Of a stretch of 64,000 bases of DNA, positions 49,641 to 61,197 are shown one piece after another. The stretch spans positions 682,001-746,000 of the forward strand of contig JAVTVJ010000230.1 of assembly GCA_034509425.1 (NCBI GenBank). Reading direction: 5' to 3'. Position 1 is the first letter of the stretch. Every line of letters begins with the position of its first letter. The translations under genes were made by a program, and so were the position numbers. The stretch is from Eopsaltria australis (lineage: Eukaryota > Chordata > Aves > Passeriformes > Petroicidae). A model generated the notes under the pieces. The model made no database searches. It was given only the letters and a program-made list of their open reading frames with translations, and had not been told where the DNA came from.

Positions 49641-51600
49641 CTTGGTTAGAAAATCTGGTACTGTTGTCCTGTGTCACAAATAAGGCACTGAAACTCTGGT
49701 GGGGTTTAACTGTGTTGAGAAGCTGCATCTCCTGGTCCCTGCTGCTGCTTGTGTGCAGCCTCAGCCCTCGCCCAGCTGCAGCATGGCCAGCTGGTGCCTC
49801 GGCAGGGCTGCCCTGTGCCCGGGAGGGAACGGCTCACTGGATTCCCCTCTCTGCCAGCAGTGAGAATGCTGCTGCCAGCTCTCAGTACAGCAATCTGCAA
49901 CAGTTTCGAGGAACGAGGGCTAGACCTGGTGGGTCTGCCTGCTGAGCTATTTCAATACTGATCTGTGCTGAGATAACAGCAAGATTGGGCTTTTCACTGC
50001 ACTCCTAAGCCAAGAGTGTGGTGTCTGCAAATATAGCAGTGGTGTTGGTATATGGGAATTGCCTACAGCTAGGCAAGAACGCTGTGGAGGAGCCAGGAAT
50101 TCAGACCTGAGCCCTGCACAGGCTGCTCCTATGTCTTTCAGTAATCTTCTTCCCATATAACTTTCTACCTTGGCATGACTGATGTTCCCAATTAATGTGT
50201 ACTAACCTCTAGCATTTTAATTATAATAAAGTAATAATTTATGTCTTAATACAGAATTTAATTTTTGCCTGTCATGTTTCAGGCACCATGAAGGGTCAAA
50301 GAACAGGTGTGAGTGTCAGGGGAGTGCTGTATTTGTAGCACTGGTCATGAGTTATGAATCTCTCAAACTTGCTGTTGCTGGCCATATCAGGGAACAAGAT
50401 GTTGTTATTTGGGACTCCAGAATGAATCCTAGGCCCTGAAGTGGGAAATAAAGCAACACACAAATGCTTCCTGAAAGTTGGAACTAACTTCTTTGACTGA
50501 TTTGGAAAAGAGTCAGAACAGGAACAGCTGTCTGTGCTGGCAGCATTAGGGGATTACAGAGCAGCAATTGCGCCTGCTTTTCTCCCCCCAGGTCTGATCC
50601 TTGCTTCTGAAGTTTTGTATGATTGGAGAAAAGAAATCTCACAATTACTTTCTTTGTTTGCCTGCTATATTAACCATTTAAAAAAACAAGGAGAAAAAGA
50701 TCAGAGAAGGCGATCTGATCCTTTTGGACATCTGTAGCTGTTGGGAACAGTGGTGTTTCAGAGCCCTGTCTTGAGCTAGCCTTGTGGTGAGTATGCAGCT
50801 GGTGGAAGGAACTGGGGAGACACAGAAAGCACCGTATTAGACAGAACTTGCACACTTTTGTTCCCCGACCGATATCCCTCTTGCCCAAACTCCATTAATA
50901 TTTAACAGGGTAAAAAGAGGTTATTTTACTTTATTTTGAAAAGGAAAGCAAGCATCTTTCCCTGCCCTAGCAAGGACTAGTCATACAAAATGAAAGCATG
51001 AGGATACTGGATTGAGATAATGCAAAACAAAAAAAAACTTTTCACTTGTGGCTATACATTCAGGCCTGTGTCTAACTAAAAACAAGCCCAAGAGCACCAG
51101 TGCCCTTGCCATGCAGTAATGCTGTCAAAAGGAATATTACCTCCCCCTACACTCCAAAGAAATACCAGTGGGCCATAAATACATGCCTATGCAAGCTGAG
51201 GGCTAGAACATCACATCTGTTTTAGAGAGCAGTGCTCCTAGGGCATTCCATATCTGCAGGACCACTGCACACGTTTTTGGAACTCTGGGCAAGTAACAGA
51301 TTTAAACTCTGCTCGACCATTGCTGCAAAGGCCACTGTAGAGTCCTCCCCACCCCTGATTACCCCCTCTGTGCTTTGGTTTTTGGAGGGGAGACCTGCTC
51401 TCACGACCTCTGAAAGCTCTCCCCATCCCCAGCTGGGCTGGGGGTAGACACCCTTCACAGGGCAATAACTGCTTTAAAATTAACACATGTCTCTTTGCAC
51501 TTGCTGTAATTATTTAGAAACTCCCTTGTCAAATGACCCACGTTAAGCCAAAGAGCATATTACTAGGGGTGTGCTAACAGCACCAGTGCACTAAACCACA
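49641..51600. other. Non-coding DNA with GC-richer patches
   Basis: A GC-richer patch at about 49730-49900 has overlapping short frames on both strands but no recognisable protein. The stretch near 51080-51180 is repeat-free and could be conserved. No RNA gene or transposon was identified. Confidence 0.55.
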
Positions 51601-51626
51601 ACTGACAGCCTGACCCAGTGCTGTGC

Positions 51627-51636
51627 TTTAAAAGGG
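51627..51636 (+). promoter_or_regulatory. TATA-like element upstream of exon-like segment
   Basis: TTTAAAAGGG lies about 160 bp upstream of the ATGs of the exon-like segment that follows. It resembles a TATA box of a tissue-specific promoter, but AT-rich words of this kind are common. Confidence 0.2.
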
Positions 51637-51787
51637 CAGGGCCACAGCGTTGGAGTTGGAATTCTGCTTTAATTAGGCCATTACCTGACCTTCAAAGCTG
51701 TATTTTGTTCCTCCTCTGCATGCTATGCTGGAGGAAGGGCTGCTGGAGAAGACAGGAAGAGCCCTATCTGATCGTTATCAGGAGCGG

Positions 51788-51860
51788 ATGAAAGCCATGC
51801 GTTGCCTTTTCCTTTTGACGTGTGCAATTAGTTTGGCTTGTGTGGAAGAAGCATGTCAAG
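51788..51860 (+). CDS. Candidate orphan first coding exon with signal peptide (unproven)
   Basis: ATGs at 51788 and 51797 are in the same frame; the second has the better Kozak context (AAAGCCATGC). The frame reads MRCLFLLTCAISLACV, then EEACQ: a basic n-region, a hydrophobic core of about twelve residues and small residues at a plausible cleavage point, followed by Cys. It ends CAAG before a good donor GTAAAT at 51861 (phase 1). The in-frame sequence also continues open into the would-be intron to 51940. I found no downstream exon that joins in phase and belongs to a known family. It may be a real first exon of an unrecognised secreted protein, or chance. Confidence 0.2.
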
Positions 51861-51940
51861 GTAAATGGCCGTCTCTGTCCTTCCCCCTGCTGATCCCTGG
51901 CAAGGTCCATCATGCAAAAAGCTATTCAATCACCTGTTGA

Positions 51941-53340
51941 CAGTGGTATCCCTCTCATAAAACCTGATTATACACCATCGTGAAGTACCTTTGCCCAGTG
52001 GTGGCCTGACACTACCATGGGCTGTTTTACAGGCTGAGTACACTCCAGCTCTCCTCATAAAACTTTGTTTGAACCCATTTGTTTCTACATCTCTCTGCTC
52101 CCCTCCCCCCTACCCTTCAAAATAAGTTTTTCCATTTTTATGGGGATAGAAGAATCTTTATGTCCAGGGCATGTGACATCTGTGGTACTCACCAGGAACA
52201 TGCTGCCATTACCCCCACTCTGCGCAATCCCCACCCTGTCAACCCAGCAGAGTCCCACAGCTCTACTGCTGCCTTTGGCCTTCTTGTTGAAGACGTTGTG
52301 TGTCTCCCATGTTTGCCCTGACTTCTCCGTCGTCCTAGGCAGGGATCTCTGCTAATGCAGTTACCTTTGGGAAGCCAGTGAAATCTGTTTCTGCCTGGAA
52401 CTGCTGCTGGCTGCCGCCAGTGCTCAGCACACACGGGACAGACCCTCCATGGCTGCGTGTTGCAGATGACTCTCACAAAAGGCAGTAGAACTGTTTCATG
52501 TTTGGTTTGGTTTTGGGTTTTTTTCTAATAGGCATAAGAATTTATTTTATTTTTAAAATTCAGCTCACTAGATTTAAGTAATGCTCTGCTTATGAGAAAG
52601 GAAGTACAAAGCAAAGAAATCCGATGCAAGTGCTGAGAGAGAGTTCGCTTTTAATTCACCTCTTAGACCAGTTGCAGCAGCAGTGCAGATGGGTTATGCC
52701 AAGGAAAGGCATTAAGCTCACTCTGTATCCATATCTCAGAAGCATGTGCATGTGCCTTTCCACTACTGCTGAAGGGGTGGCCCCTTGCCGTGCCCAGCGT
52801 GAGCCGTGGTCACAAGTCTCCGGTCATACCCTCCATCTCACTGCAGATTTCCTGTGTGGTCACGGGAAAGGCATTTTGAACTCGTGCTATCTCCTTTGCT
52901 TTGACCAGAAGTGCTGCTAATCCTTTTCCTTCTTGTGAAGTTGACTGTGCATGAACACTGACTGAGGCAGGCCAGTGGCTGCCAGAGCAGTGTCTATCCC
53001 AGGACTGTGGGGATGGTTGCATCTGTCCCCATTTGGGTGCTGCACCTCAGCAGATGGTGATGATACCAGTGCTCCCCAGTGTCACTTAGATCACAGTGGA
53101 CAATGTTTGAGAGAAAGGTTTGAGAAAAGCTTACTTGTTTAGTCACAGAGGCTTTGTTTCCTTCTCTAAGCAATATTTGAAGGGTGATAGAGTAGCAGTT
53201 GAGTTAATTAGGGGACAGAGATTAGATAATGTGTTACAAAATGAGGGATATTCAGAGATGAGCACAATGGAAACAGCACTGGATTTTTACAGTATTATTA
53301 TACAGTTAAAAGAAGTATTTAGCTCTGGTTTATAAAGGGG
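51941..53340. other. Non-coding DNA, nothing recognised
   Basis: This is mixed-composition sequence with several short overlapping frames on both strands (for example around 52065-52480 and 52620-53020). None has a recognisable domain. No transposon or RNA gene was seen. Confidence 0.55.
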
Positions 53341-53439
53341 AAAAATGAGGCATGGCACGATCCAGTGGCTTCCTCGAGGTCAGACAGGAATTTTTTTTTG
53401 TTGGCACTAACATATGGAATGATCTGGCCAACGAATGAC

Positions 53440-53690
53440 TGAAGTCCTGTGCTGCCAGAGAGCCCTGGAGGGTGGTGTGTGAGTGGGATGTGGCCCTGGC
53501 CTCCCTGCTCAGACCCCGCTCTGCAAACAGGGGCTCACAGAGGCGGGGCAGCGGCAGGACCTGTCCCCTGCAGAGCTGCAGCGGGATCTTGTGGGCCTGG
53601 GGAGAGGAGCTGTGGGCACTGGGTGCTGTGTGTGCCCGCTGCCCGCTGTCCCCCCGCCCGTCCTAGGAGGTGGCGCTTGCACAGTTGCAG
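53440..53690. other. GC-rich patch
   Basis: About 250 bp are strongly G+C-rich, with modest CpG content. All frames are short and overlapping. It lies just upstream of a CR1 and the CpG-rich minisatellite block, so the whole 53.4-54.4 kb interval is compositionally unusual for this window. Confidence 0.5.
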
Positions 53691-53799
53691 TGACATGGCT
53701 GGTAATCAGAAAGATCATTTGTGCTTTTTATCACTTTATCATGAAAAAGCCTAGTCTTTAATCAGATTATGTTCTAAGCTGGATCTGGGGACAGATGAA

Positions 53800-53978
53800 C
53801 TGGTAGCTGCTGAGTCCAGTCTTGGTGAGGCTCTGAAGTGGTAGAAGTGTTCAAAAAAAAGTGCAATTGTGGCACTTAGGGACACAGTTTAATGGTGGAC
53901 CTGACAGTGTTAGGCTAATGGTTGGACTCCATGACCTTGGACGTCTTTTCCAAACTTAATAATTCTGTGATTCTACGG
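53800..53978 (+). mobile_element. CR1 LINE 3' end fragment
   Basis: The sequence shows the CR1 tail words GTGGCACTTAGGGACACAG, TTTAATGGTGGACCTGACAG, GTTAGGCTAATGGTTGGACT and TCTTTTCCAAACTTAA, ending ATTCTGTGATTCTACGG. It belongs to the same general subfamily as the copy at 38.9-39.1 kb. It is 5'-truncated. GC-rich DNA begins immediately after its 3' end. Confidence 0.9.
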
Positions 53979-54370
53979 AGCACTGGCGGACGGCAGCGGT
54001 GGGTTCGGGGTGCTCGGCAGGCACAGGCTGCTCCTGCCCCTCGGCCGTGCCCTGCTCCCCTCTCCCCGGTGTCCTGAGGGCGGCCCGAAGCGCTGAGGGG
54101 GCACAGCCCGGCCGTGCCCTGCTCCCCTCTCCCCGGTGTCCTGAGGGCGGCCCGAAGCGCTGAGGGGGCACAGCCCGGCCGTGCCCTGCTCCCCTCTCCC
54201 CGGTGTCCTGAGGGCGGCCCGAAGCGCTGAGGGGGCACAGCCCGGCCGTGTCCGTCCCGCCGCCTTTGGCCGAGCGGCCGCGAGATGGCGCCCGAGGAGC
54301 GGGCAGGCCCCGCCGCAGCGCGGCCCTCAGGCGGCCTTCCCGCGCTCGGCCCGCGTTTGCAGGAAGGTGC
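53979..54370. other. CpG-island-like block containing a minisatellite
   Basis: G+C and CpG are very high here: about six CpG per 67-bp repeat unit and about twenty in the last 125 bp by hand count. The unique part after the repeats holds CGAGATGGCGCCCGAG, a YY1-like ATGGCG context and a short 35-codon frame from 54285 ending in TAG. It could be a promoter of an unannotated transcript, or an unconstrained GC-rich repeat. No known gene start is recognised. Confidence 0.5.
54043..54250. repeat. 67-bp minisatellite, three complete copies plus a partial
   Basis: Copies start at 54043, 54110 and 54177 with GGCCGTGCCCTGCTCCCCTC and end GGGGGCACAGCCC. They appear identical by eye. A fourth begins at 54244 and diverges after GGCCGTG. 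The 67-bp period is not a multiple of three, so the long minus-strand frames over it cycle through all three reading frames and are artefacts. Confidence 0.95.
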
Positions 54371-54379
54371 TGCTTGGGG

Positions 54380-55100
54380 TGGCTCATTTTAGTGCTAAAT
54401 TGAGCCCAATTATTATAGTTTAATGAAGGGCTGCTTCAAGTTAAATAATGACCCTGGCATTGTATTTATATGAATGAAGAATTAACCTTAAAAGGTTGCC
54501 CTTCTCAGAAAATGGATTGTATGCTTGGCTCTGTCTATTGATTAGTTTAGGTATTTAAAGTGCTGCATTTTATCTCTCTGGCCTCCCGGTAAATTTGTCA
54601 TGATGATACTTAAAGGAACAAATTGACGTTGTTTATTTTCACAAACCTTTTCGGCATATTTCTGGAGCTTCTTACTGCACCTTTGAGCTATATAGTATTA
54701 TGTGAAGGAACAGTGATAACCCTTCTGCTTAAATAAGTGTGGCAGTCTAACATCTCTGTTCAGCTGAAAAGCCACTGAAAAGGATGCTGCAGTGCGAAAT
54801 GTGTATTGCATTGCAGCTGATGGAGTGGGGAGAGCAATCCTGAGGAGGTTTTCAAGAAGATTGGAGTGTTCCCATATTAAATGACTGATAGGAGGGTTTG
54901 TCAGAATTTCTGTTCACTCCAAAAATTGGAGTTCATTTCTCCTTGGAGGCTGCCAGACAATGGGAGCTATCCTAATAATTGCAAAGTACTTTAATACTGA
55001 GTAATGTCAGGGATTTTGAATGTGACATGCAACTAAGCAAAAAGAGACAAGACACATGCATGCATTTCTGTATTACAGATTTCTGAGGAAATAATAGCAT
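54380..55100. other. Repeat-free AT-rich stretch, possible conserved non-coding element
   Basis: The sequence has no transposon words, few long simple runs, and several homeodomain-type TAAT/ATTA and GATA-like words. That is the texture of deeply conserved non-coding DNA near developmental regulators. This is a judgement of style, not a measurement. Confidence 0.25.
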
Positions 55101-56160
55101 GATGTAAAGTTTTTAAGTTAAATATAGGCATCTATTTTTCCTACAGAAGTTTTAAAACCTTTTTAAATTTACTCCAAAAGTTATGGGGAAGTGGAGGAAT
55201 TTTTTGCTGTGATGCTGAAAGTCACTCCCCTGTGTACTGCTGCAGGAAGCACCACTAGCTGTGGTTGTGCCCTCTGGGATGGGTTGTGTCCTCACTGGTG
55301 CTCAGGGAGCAGCCTCAGCACTGCTTGTCCCACACTCCTGTTTCTAGGGGATGGGTGAGGGCTATGCTGTGGCTCAGTGTCCCCGCAGGATGACCCTCCT
55401 GATGCCTCCCATAGTGGCACAGGGAGTGTGGCTGCCCCTTGTTGGGAAGCAGGAGGTTTGCTTCCCAACCTGTGGCAAGGCAGAGCAGCATCTGCACTAC
55501 CCACACTGGACCAGGCTCCAGCCACCCCTGTTGGGCTGCACGACCCAGGGTGTGTGAGGGGCAGCCAGCCTCCACCAAGGCTCCTGTTCCCACAGCTGTC
55601 AGTCTCTAGCTGCTCCTTCAGTTACCCTCTCTGGTTTCTCAAGTTTACAGATCTGCTTTTGGTCTCTGAGTGAGCGATTGCCACCCCTTTCCTAACCCCA
55701 TACCCTGTCTGGCGGTAAGAATATGCACGCCACTTAAATTCCCCAAACAAAATGGAAATGGAAAGTCTTGGGTTTAGTTGAAAAGAACAGCGAATTCTGC
55801 TTGCAATCTGTAATGCAATTAGTGTTATTTGACTTGGCAGCCGTCGGAGGGCCTGCGTGGGCTGTAGGCTGGGAGGGCCCGGAGTCAGCCTCCATCTAGG
55901 AAGAGGACTTTGGAGGAACTCTCAGTAATTTTTACATCTGAAGTCTCTCAGTGGTTTCTCTCCCCCATATCCTCTTCCCTCCACCCTCGGCATTCAGATG
56001 CTGCAGACAGTCCTTTTTTCCAGCTGGGAAGGGGCGAAAGCGGCTGGTCCTCCAGCCGCCACCCTGCTCTGCGCCCCCACCAGCCCCCGCGGGTGTCTGT
56101 GTCCCCCCGCCCGGCCAAAGGAAAATAATTCTGGGTCAGAACTCACTGAGCCATCTGTGT
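55101..56160. other. Non-coding DNA, GC-rich in parts
   Basis: From about 55210 to 55670 and again from 55840 to 56110 the G+C content rises, with overlapping short frames on both strands and no recognisable product. A TAAT-rich, repeat-free word cluster lies at 55795-55845. Confidence 0.5.
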
Positions 56161-56600
56161 TTCTGAGGCTAAATTATTTCTTACAAAGGAAATAGCATTA
56201 GGTCGGTGTATCTGGCTGCTAATTGCTTTAACTGGCTGAAAAGATTTCAGTCTGTTCCTGAACTGTTTGTGCAAACTTAACGGAATAGTGTTACCTTCAG
56301 ATCCTGCCCCAGCCGCAGCCAGAACATATAAACAAGTCTTCTGGTACGAAAAGCAGCACAAAGTTTCAAGCTATGCTAGCAGAGGTTATGAGAGACGGGA
56401 AGTTATGGGCAAATTGATTTCACCACTGGGAAACTTGGGATTTTTTTGCCCCCACCCCCCAGGTAATGACTGTAAAGCATGCTAATGCTATTCAACATTA
56501 CTGCATTAAAGTGTGGCCTTATTAATTCAAGGCATAAAGGCAACAAAATAAGCTGTTAAAGTACAATACATATATAATGAGAAAAAAATATGTGAAAGCT
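56160..56600. other. Possible conserved non-coding element
   Basis: The stretch is repeat-free, with many ATTA/TAAT words and balanced composition (for example GCATGCTAATGCTATTCAAC near 56478). It sits between two more ordinary stretches. It is a candidate enhancer by appearance only. Confidence 0.25.
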
Positions 56601-59023
56601 TTATTCAAATGAAAATGCAGAATTGTTTGAGCTAGTGAAGTATCTTTTGTGCTGAGTTTTGAGCATATGTAATAGATTTAATTATTAATTTCTCCATTGT
56701 TCTATGCGCACAGACAGGGTTCAAGGCACAGTCATTCTCTGGCTTTCATGGATCTAATTTGTATAATTATTGTCTGAATAAAGAACTACTCTGATTCCTA
56801 GCTCACTTTTTCTCTCTCCTAAGTACTACCTCACTGCTGCTTTCCAAAAGGAGAGCACCTGCCAATTCTTCAGGAATCAGCTGATCACTTGCAGTGATGA
56901 GACACACTCCCAGTGATGTTCCTTTTCAAGCCTTTTTGTCTAAATGAATTATTGTGCATACTTTTTAATTTTATTGAACAAATTAGATTTGTCAAGGCCT
57001 AGCTTTGTAAATAAATAGCTAGAGACACATGGATGTATATTGCTGCTGTTCAAGGTCTCCTGTTCTATTTATGGAAGCCAGATGAATGTGAAACAAAAGA
57101 GAAATTTTTCTCTAAAAGCAATTATTTTTCTGCATTCCCATCAGTATAATTATATTGCTTGGTATTTTAAGAAGTCATACAAGTAGAATTGAATACTTAA
57201 AATCATGACTGTGTAGTTATGCAAAAGCTGAGAGGAGCATCTCACCTCATGCTAACAAAACATGCCGTAGCTGACTGTTTTCTTACGCCTTTACACCTGA
57301 CATGTGTGGGTATTCATCAGAAAATAAGAACCTGAGATCCATGATATACATGAAAACTATTTCTGGCGAGAACTACTGAAATCCTCTCAATTTTGATGTA
57401 ATATTAAGGGGTTGAATTATTTTGTCACTCAGGCATTTAAAAAGTCATGGCCCTTATCTGTGTGCATTTTTAATCATGAGCGTTTTCTTTGACTTCGGAG
57501 ATACATTGTGTTGTTAAAACAGGGCATCTTCTTTGTTTATGGAAAGGTCTTCCCAGATGGTAAAAGGAATAAGGCCCAAGAACACATAGCAAGGTCCAGA
57601 CTGTGTTGGTAGAGGAGACTGGTAAAAATCATTATGTTGACTGTGCTTAGAGATAAACTTCTTAGGAAGCTGCAGTACTGGCATATGGTTTGTACAAAGT
57701 CACATCATTCTGGGTGCAAGAGTAGACAAAGTTTGCCAGAAGAGTACTTTCTTTGCCATTATCTAATTTTGGGAACTTTTCTTAAACATATAGTTGTGTT
57801 TTGCCTTTAATTTATTGGGAAAATGCTGTCAGACCACCAAAATAAAAATTATGGGGGTCTTCTATAGGTTCTTTTACACTCCTGTTAGAGCAGAAAGGTC
57901 AGCAAGAGCAGCTGCAGGGGTACTTCTTGAGGAGAAATACCAGCCTTAAAAAAAGCCCAGCTAAAATCCTTCTTCCAAAGCAAAGAAAAGGGGATTCCTG
58001 CAGGAGGGATCTGCTACACCACAGTTCATCTGTCACCTGCCTTTGCAAGGAGGTGTTATGGAGAGGTGAGGACATGATAGTGCAATTAAAAACCATTAAA
58101 CAGTCCTTGTATGAGGAAGTGAAATAAAAGTGGTACAGGATAAATATATTATATTTCCAGATTTGAATGTGTAACCTATATGTTTAAGTGTATATTTACA
58201 TTTAATACTAGAAGTAGACAGATGTATTCTTTCCAGATAGATTTTTCCTCTTACGTCCCTCCACTCCTGCTGTATCCAGGATTGCTGGCTTTTTCCTTTG
58301 CTCTGCTGCCCCTTTTTCCCCCTTCCAACCTTTTTTATGTCAAACAGAACCATGTAAATTAAACATTTAAAACCCAGTTATGAAGAAATTATATATTTAA
58401 CCTGACCTTGGCAAACAGCTTTAGCAAGTCAGGAAATGTTGGTAGCTGCCTGTGCCATGGCAAAGAGCTGCACAAAGCTGCACACTGAGACGTGCCCATC
58501 CCACAAGGGCCAGCTCCATGCTGCACACCCACAGCAGCTCCAGCCCAATGTTTTCTTTTCTGTGAAAGCCATTTTGACTGCCATGTGTTTGCATTTATTT
58601 CCTTTCCGGCTCTGTACATGACTCATCCACAGCAGGATGGAGGAGCCAGGGCAGAGCTGGGCTGCCCAGGAGCTGCTTTCCTCACTCACCAGCCCTGTTT
58701 TGGGCAGCTTTCTGGAAGGCAGTCCCATGGAGAGGAGCAGTTCTCCAGGCTGCAGGAGTTAATTTTCTGTGCTTGTGTCAGGCTCAGAGTGCCTGTGCTG
58801 GGCTCAGAGCTGCTGTGCAGAGCAAGTATGCAAGGGCTCTCATACCCTTCCCATACAAGAAACTGAGATGCTTTTCACTCTGGAAAGTGACGGAGGCAGC
58901 TTCTATTTACTCAGGCTTTGAACCTTGCCATTCCTTATAGGTTGCCCACTAAGCGTCCTGCCACAGGTCTGACACTCCTAGGTTTTAGTTCAATCCAAAC
59001 CTAATCTTTTCTTCTTTTTCCAG
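56601..59023. other. Non-coding DNA, nothing recognised
   Basis: This is mostly AT-rich and repeat-poor DNA. A stretch at about 57180-57420 looks like conserved non-coding sequence. Short frames near 58400-58870 overlap on both strands and lack domains. Confidence 0.5.
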
Positions 59024-59125
59024 AAGTCCTATTGGCACCAGAGTTTTCTTACATTCAGCCATGGGCAGGGTTGCAGTAAATGGTTTCCTTTCTCTTCCTT
59101 CTGGGACCCTGTGGCAGGGCAGAAG
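59024..59125 (+). other. Exon-like segment with strong splice signals (unassigned)
   Basis: A long pyrimidine stretch ending TTCTTCTTTTTCCAG precedes a 102-nt segment, which ends CAGAAG before the near-consensus donor GTATGT. One frame is open through all 34 codons (KSYWHQSF ... DPVAGQK). The translation resembles no family I know. It could be an exon of a non-coding RNA, a cryptic exon, or chance. Confidence 0.2.
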
Positions 59126-61197
59126 GTATGTTTCTATATGAGGATTCCTCTTGGGAAAGACTTACTTTTTGGAGGGGCTGTACTTGAACCTTGCTGGTAT
59201 TTTAACTGACTTTTGTTTTTTAGTAAATTCTCCTCCCCTGTCCAATAATCTGCAAATCTGTTACCAATCAGAATATGATACGTATCCTCAGCCAGTTTCA
59301 ATGGGGTTTATTTCTATTACATCTGGCAGTGTGTCCAGAAGGGGGGAAAAAAAACCTCAGCCAGAATTAGCTGCACTCAAATCAGCTGAATTTTGGATGT
59401 GTTCAACCTTTTTGGCCAGACTCATTCCGGTTCATGAGAAGTAATTATCTCTTGAGCATCACATTAATATTAAAGATCCATAGGCATTACCGTTTAGGCA
59501 ATATACCTTCTTCCCAGTTCCAAAAAAAATGATGTGGGATAATTGATCTGAACATGCTCCAAATGTGCATATGTCTTTATTTATGAATTCCAATGTGGAT
59601 TGTTTGAGAGGATAAGATGGGAAAAGGAAAAACAGGCAAAAATGTTGAGACCTCTTCATCTCCCTGGCCATTTCTGTTAGGAGTAGTTATAATCCACTGA
59701 AAATGAGTTGTGAAAGTTAACAGTATGTAAATAGTGTATGTTACAAACACTAAAATCCCTTCAACTGGTACTTCTGATTTACACCTTTCTCTGTTTCTTA
59801 GATCAGGGAATTCATGGTAAATGCAGTTTGTGTCTGTCTGCAGCCAGGCCAGTAACTGCAGAGCCAGGTTTGGGCGCTGATGGATCTACTTCCTAAGGAT
59901 GGCATAAAATTACTCTCCAGTTTCTGCCTGCTGAAGAAGAAAATTGCCCATGAAGCACCCAAAGTGCTGTCTTCTGCAGGTTGTCCATCAGCTGACATGC
60001 ATCAAGTCTCAGACATGGAGGTGATGCTGGCTGTGCCATGTCCCAGGACATGGTGGCTTCAGGTGTTCAGGCACTGCTCGCAGGGATTGTGGCTGCTGGC
60101 TGAGGGCTGGCCTTGAGCCACTGGGCACCTCCACACTGACACAGTCTCCTGCCTGTGGCACCTGTGCCTGTGCTCAGGTGTGCTGATGGGTACATAGCTG
60201 GTATTGCATCCCTCATCCTTCCACTAGAAGAAAATTCAATTACTCCACTCTAGCCAGCAATGTCATTACATTAAATAGAAGGGGAATCTTTCCCTTACTG
60301 AATTCTTTAGTGTGTTCAGATTCACTCAGTAGGGGAAAACAAGTCTATAAAAGTGCCTCTAGCTTGTTTTAACTTCTGCATGTGCACCTACCTCATTTTC
60401 ACGCCCTGGAGAGGAGTGTCAGACACAGCCTGACTGCCCGAGCAGTCATGGACGGGCCCAATTTCCTGCAGAGTGCTGCTAAGGCCATAGATATCAGCTT
60501 CAAAGGTAAACAATTACCTTTTATTATCACACATGGCTTTAGCTCTACCAGTTTCAAATAGCACATAATCACAAGTCTGTGATAACATTTACTCCTGATG
60601 AGAGAAAATTCACCAAGTACTAAATTGCTGCTGAGATGACGGGAACATGAGCCAGGCACGAATTAACTGTGATGATGAGTCAGCAGACGTTAATGTCTTG
60701 CACCATGCTGGAGACATCTGCTGAGCCGTCCACTGTTGAATCATCTTAAATATTTCTGTGTTATTACCCCTCCAGGAGCAAGCATCAGAGAGCTTTTGTG
60801 TCTCTGTGTTATATATGCATAAGCTATTTTAAAATAAATATATGCAGGCACATAACAAGTGTATGCATTTAGGTATGTAGGTAATTTTCAGCTAAGGGAA
60901 GGATGAGCAAGTAGCAACTATTTAAAGTAAAACATGCATGGAAATGCTGATAGCAATTGCCCACATTTGGTGTTTGAAAAGTGATAGCTTTGCTTAGTCG
61001 TGGGTCTAATGAGTCTGGGAGGGTGACCTCATGTCTGCACTGTACACCCTGAACCTTCATGCAGACCAGCCTGTTCAAGTTCTGAAAGTAGAAATTACAA
61101 GTTTACTAAGGGTTCGCCCCATGTTTTGAAAATTAATCCCTGCGGAACAGCTGCAGGGTGCTGTACTTAAGTGTATCATCACTTTGGCTTTTCCCAG
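59126..61197. other. Non-coding DNA with a MAF/AP-1-type site
   Basis: The stretch is repeat-poor. A GC-richer patch lies at about 59990-60180. The part around 60590-60790 looks constrained and contains a MAF-recognition-like word, listed separately. Short frames on both strands are not convincing. Confidence 0.5.
60673..60685. promoter_or_regulatory. MAF-recognition-element-like site containing AP-1 TGAGTCA
   Basis: TGATGAGTCAGCA matches the palindromic MARE consensus TGCTGAGTCAGCA at 12 of 13 positions and includes the AP-1 core TGAGTCA. It lies in a repeat-free stretch. Function is inferred from the motif alone. Confidence 0.3.

Noticed and set aside
53915..54387. Minus-strand frames of 107 and 143 codons with repeated Gly/Arg/Ala-rich segments
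   Set aside because: They are created by the 67-bp minisatellite, whose period forces the same DNA through three frames; not a conserved protein pattern.
58389..58866. Overlapping frames of 76-124 codons on both strands
   Set aside because: They overlap each other in GC-richer DNA, have no recognisable domain and no splice structure.
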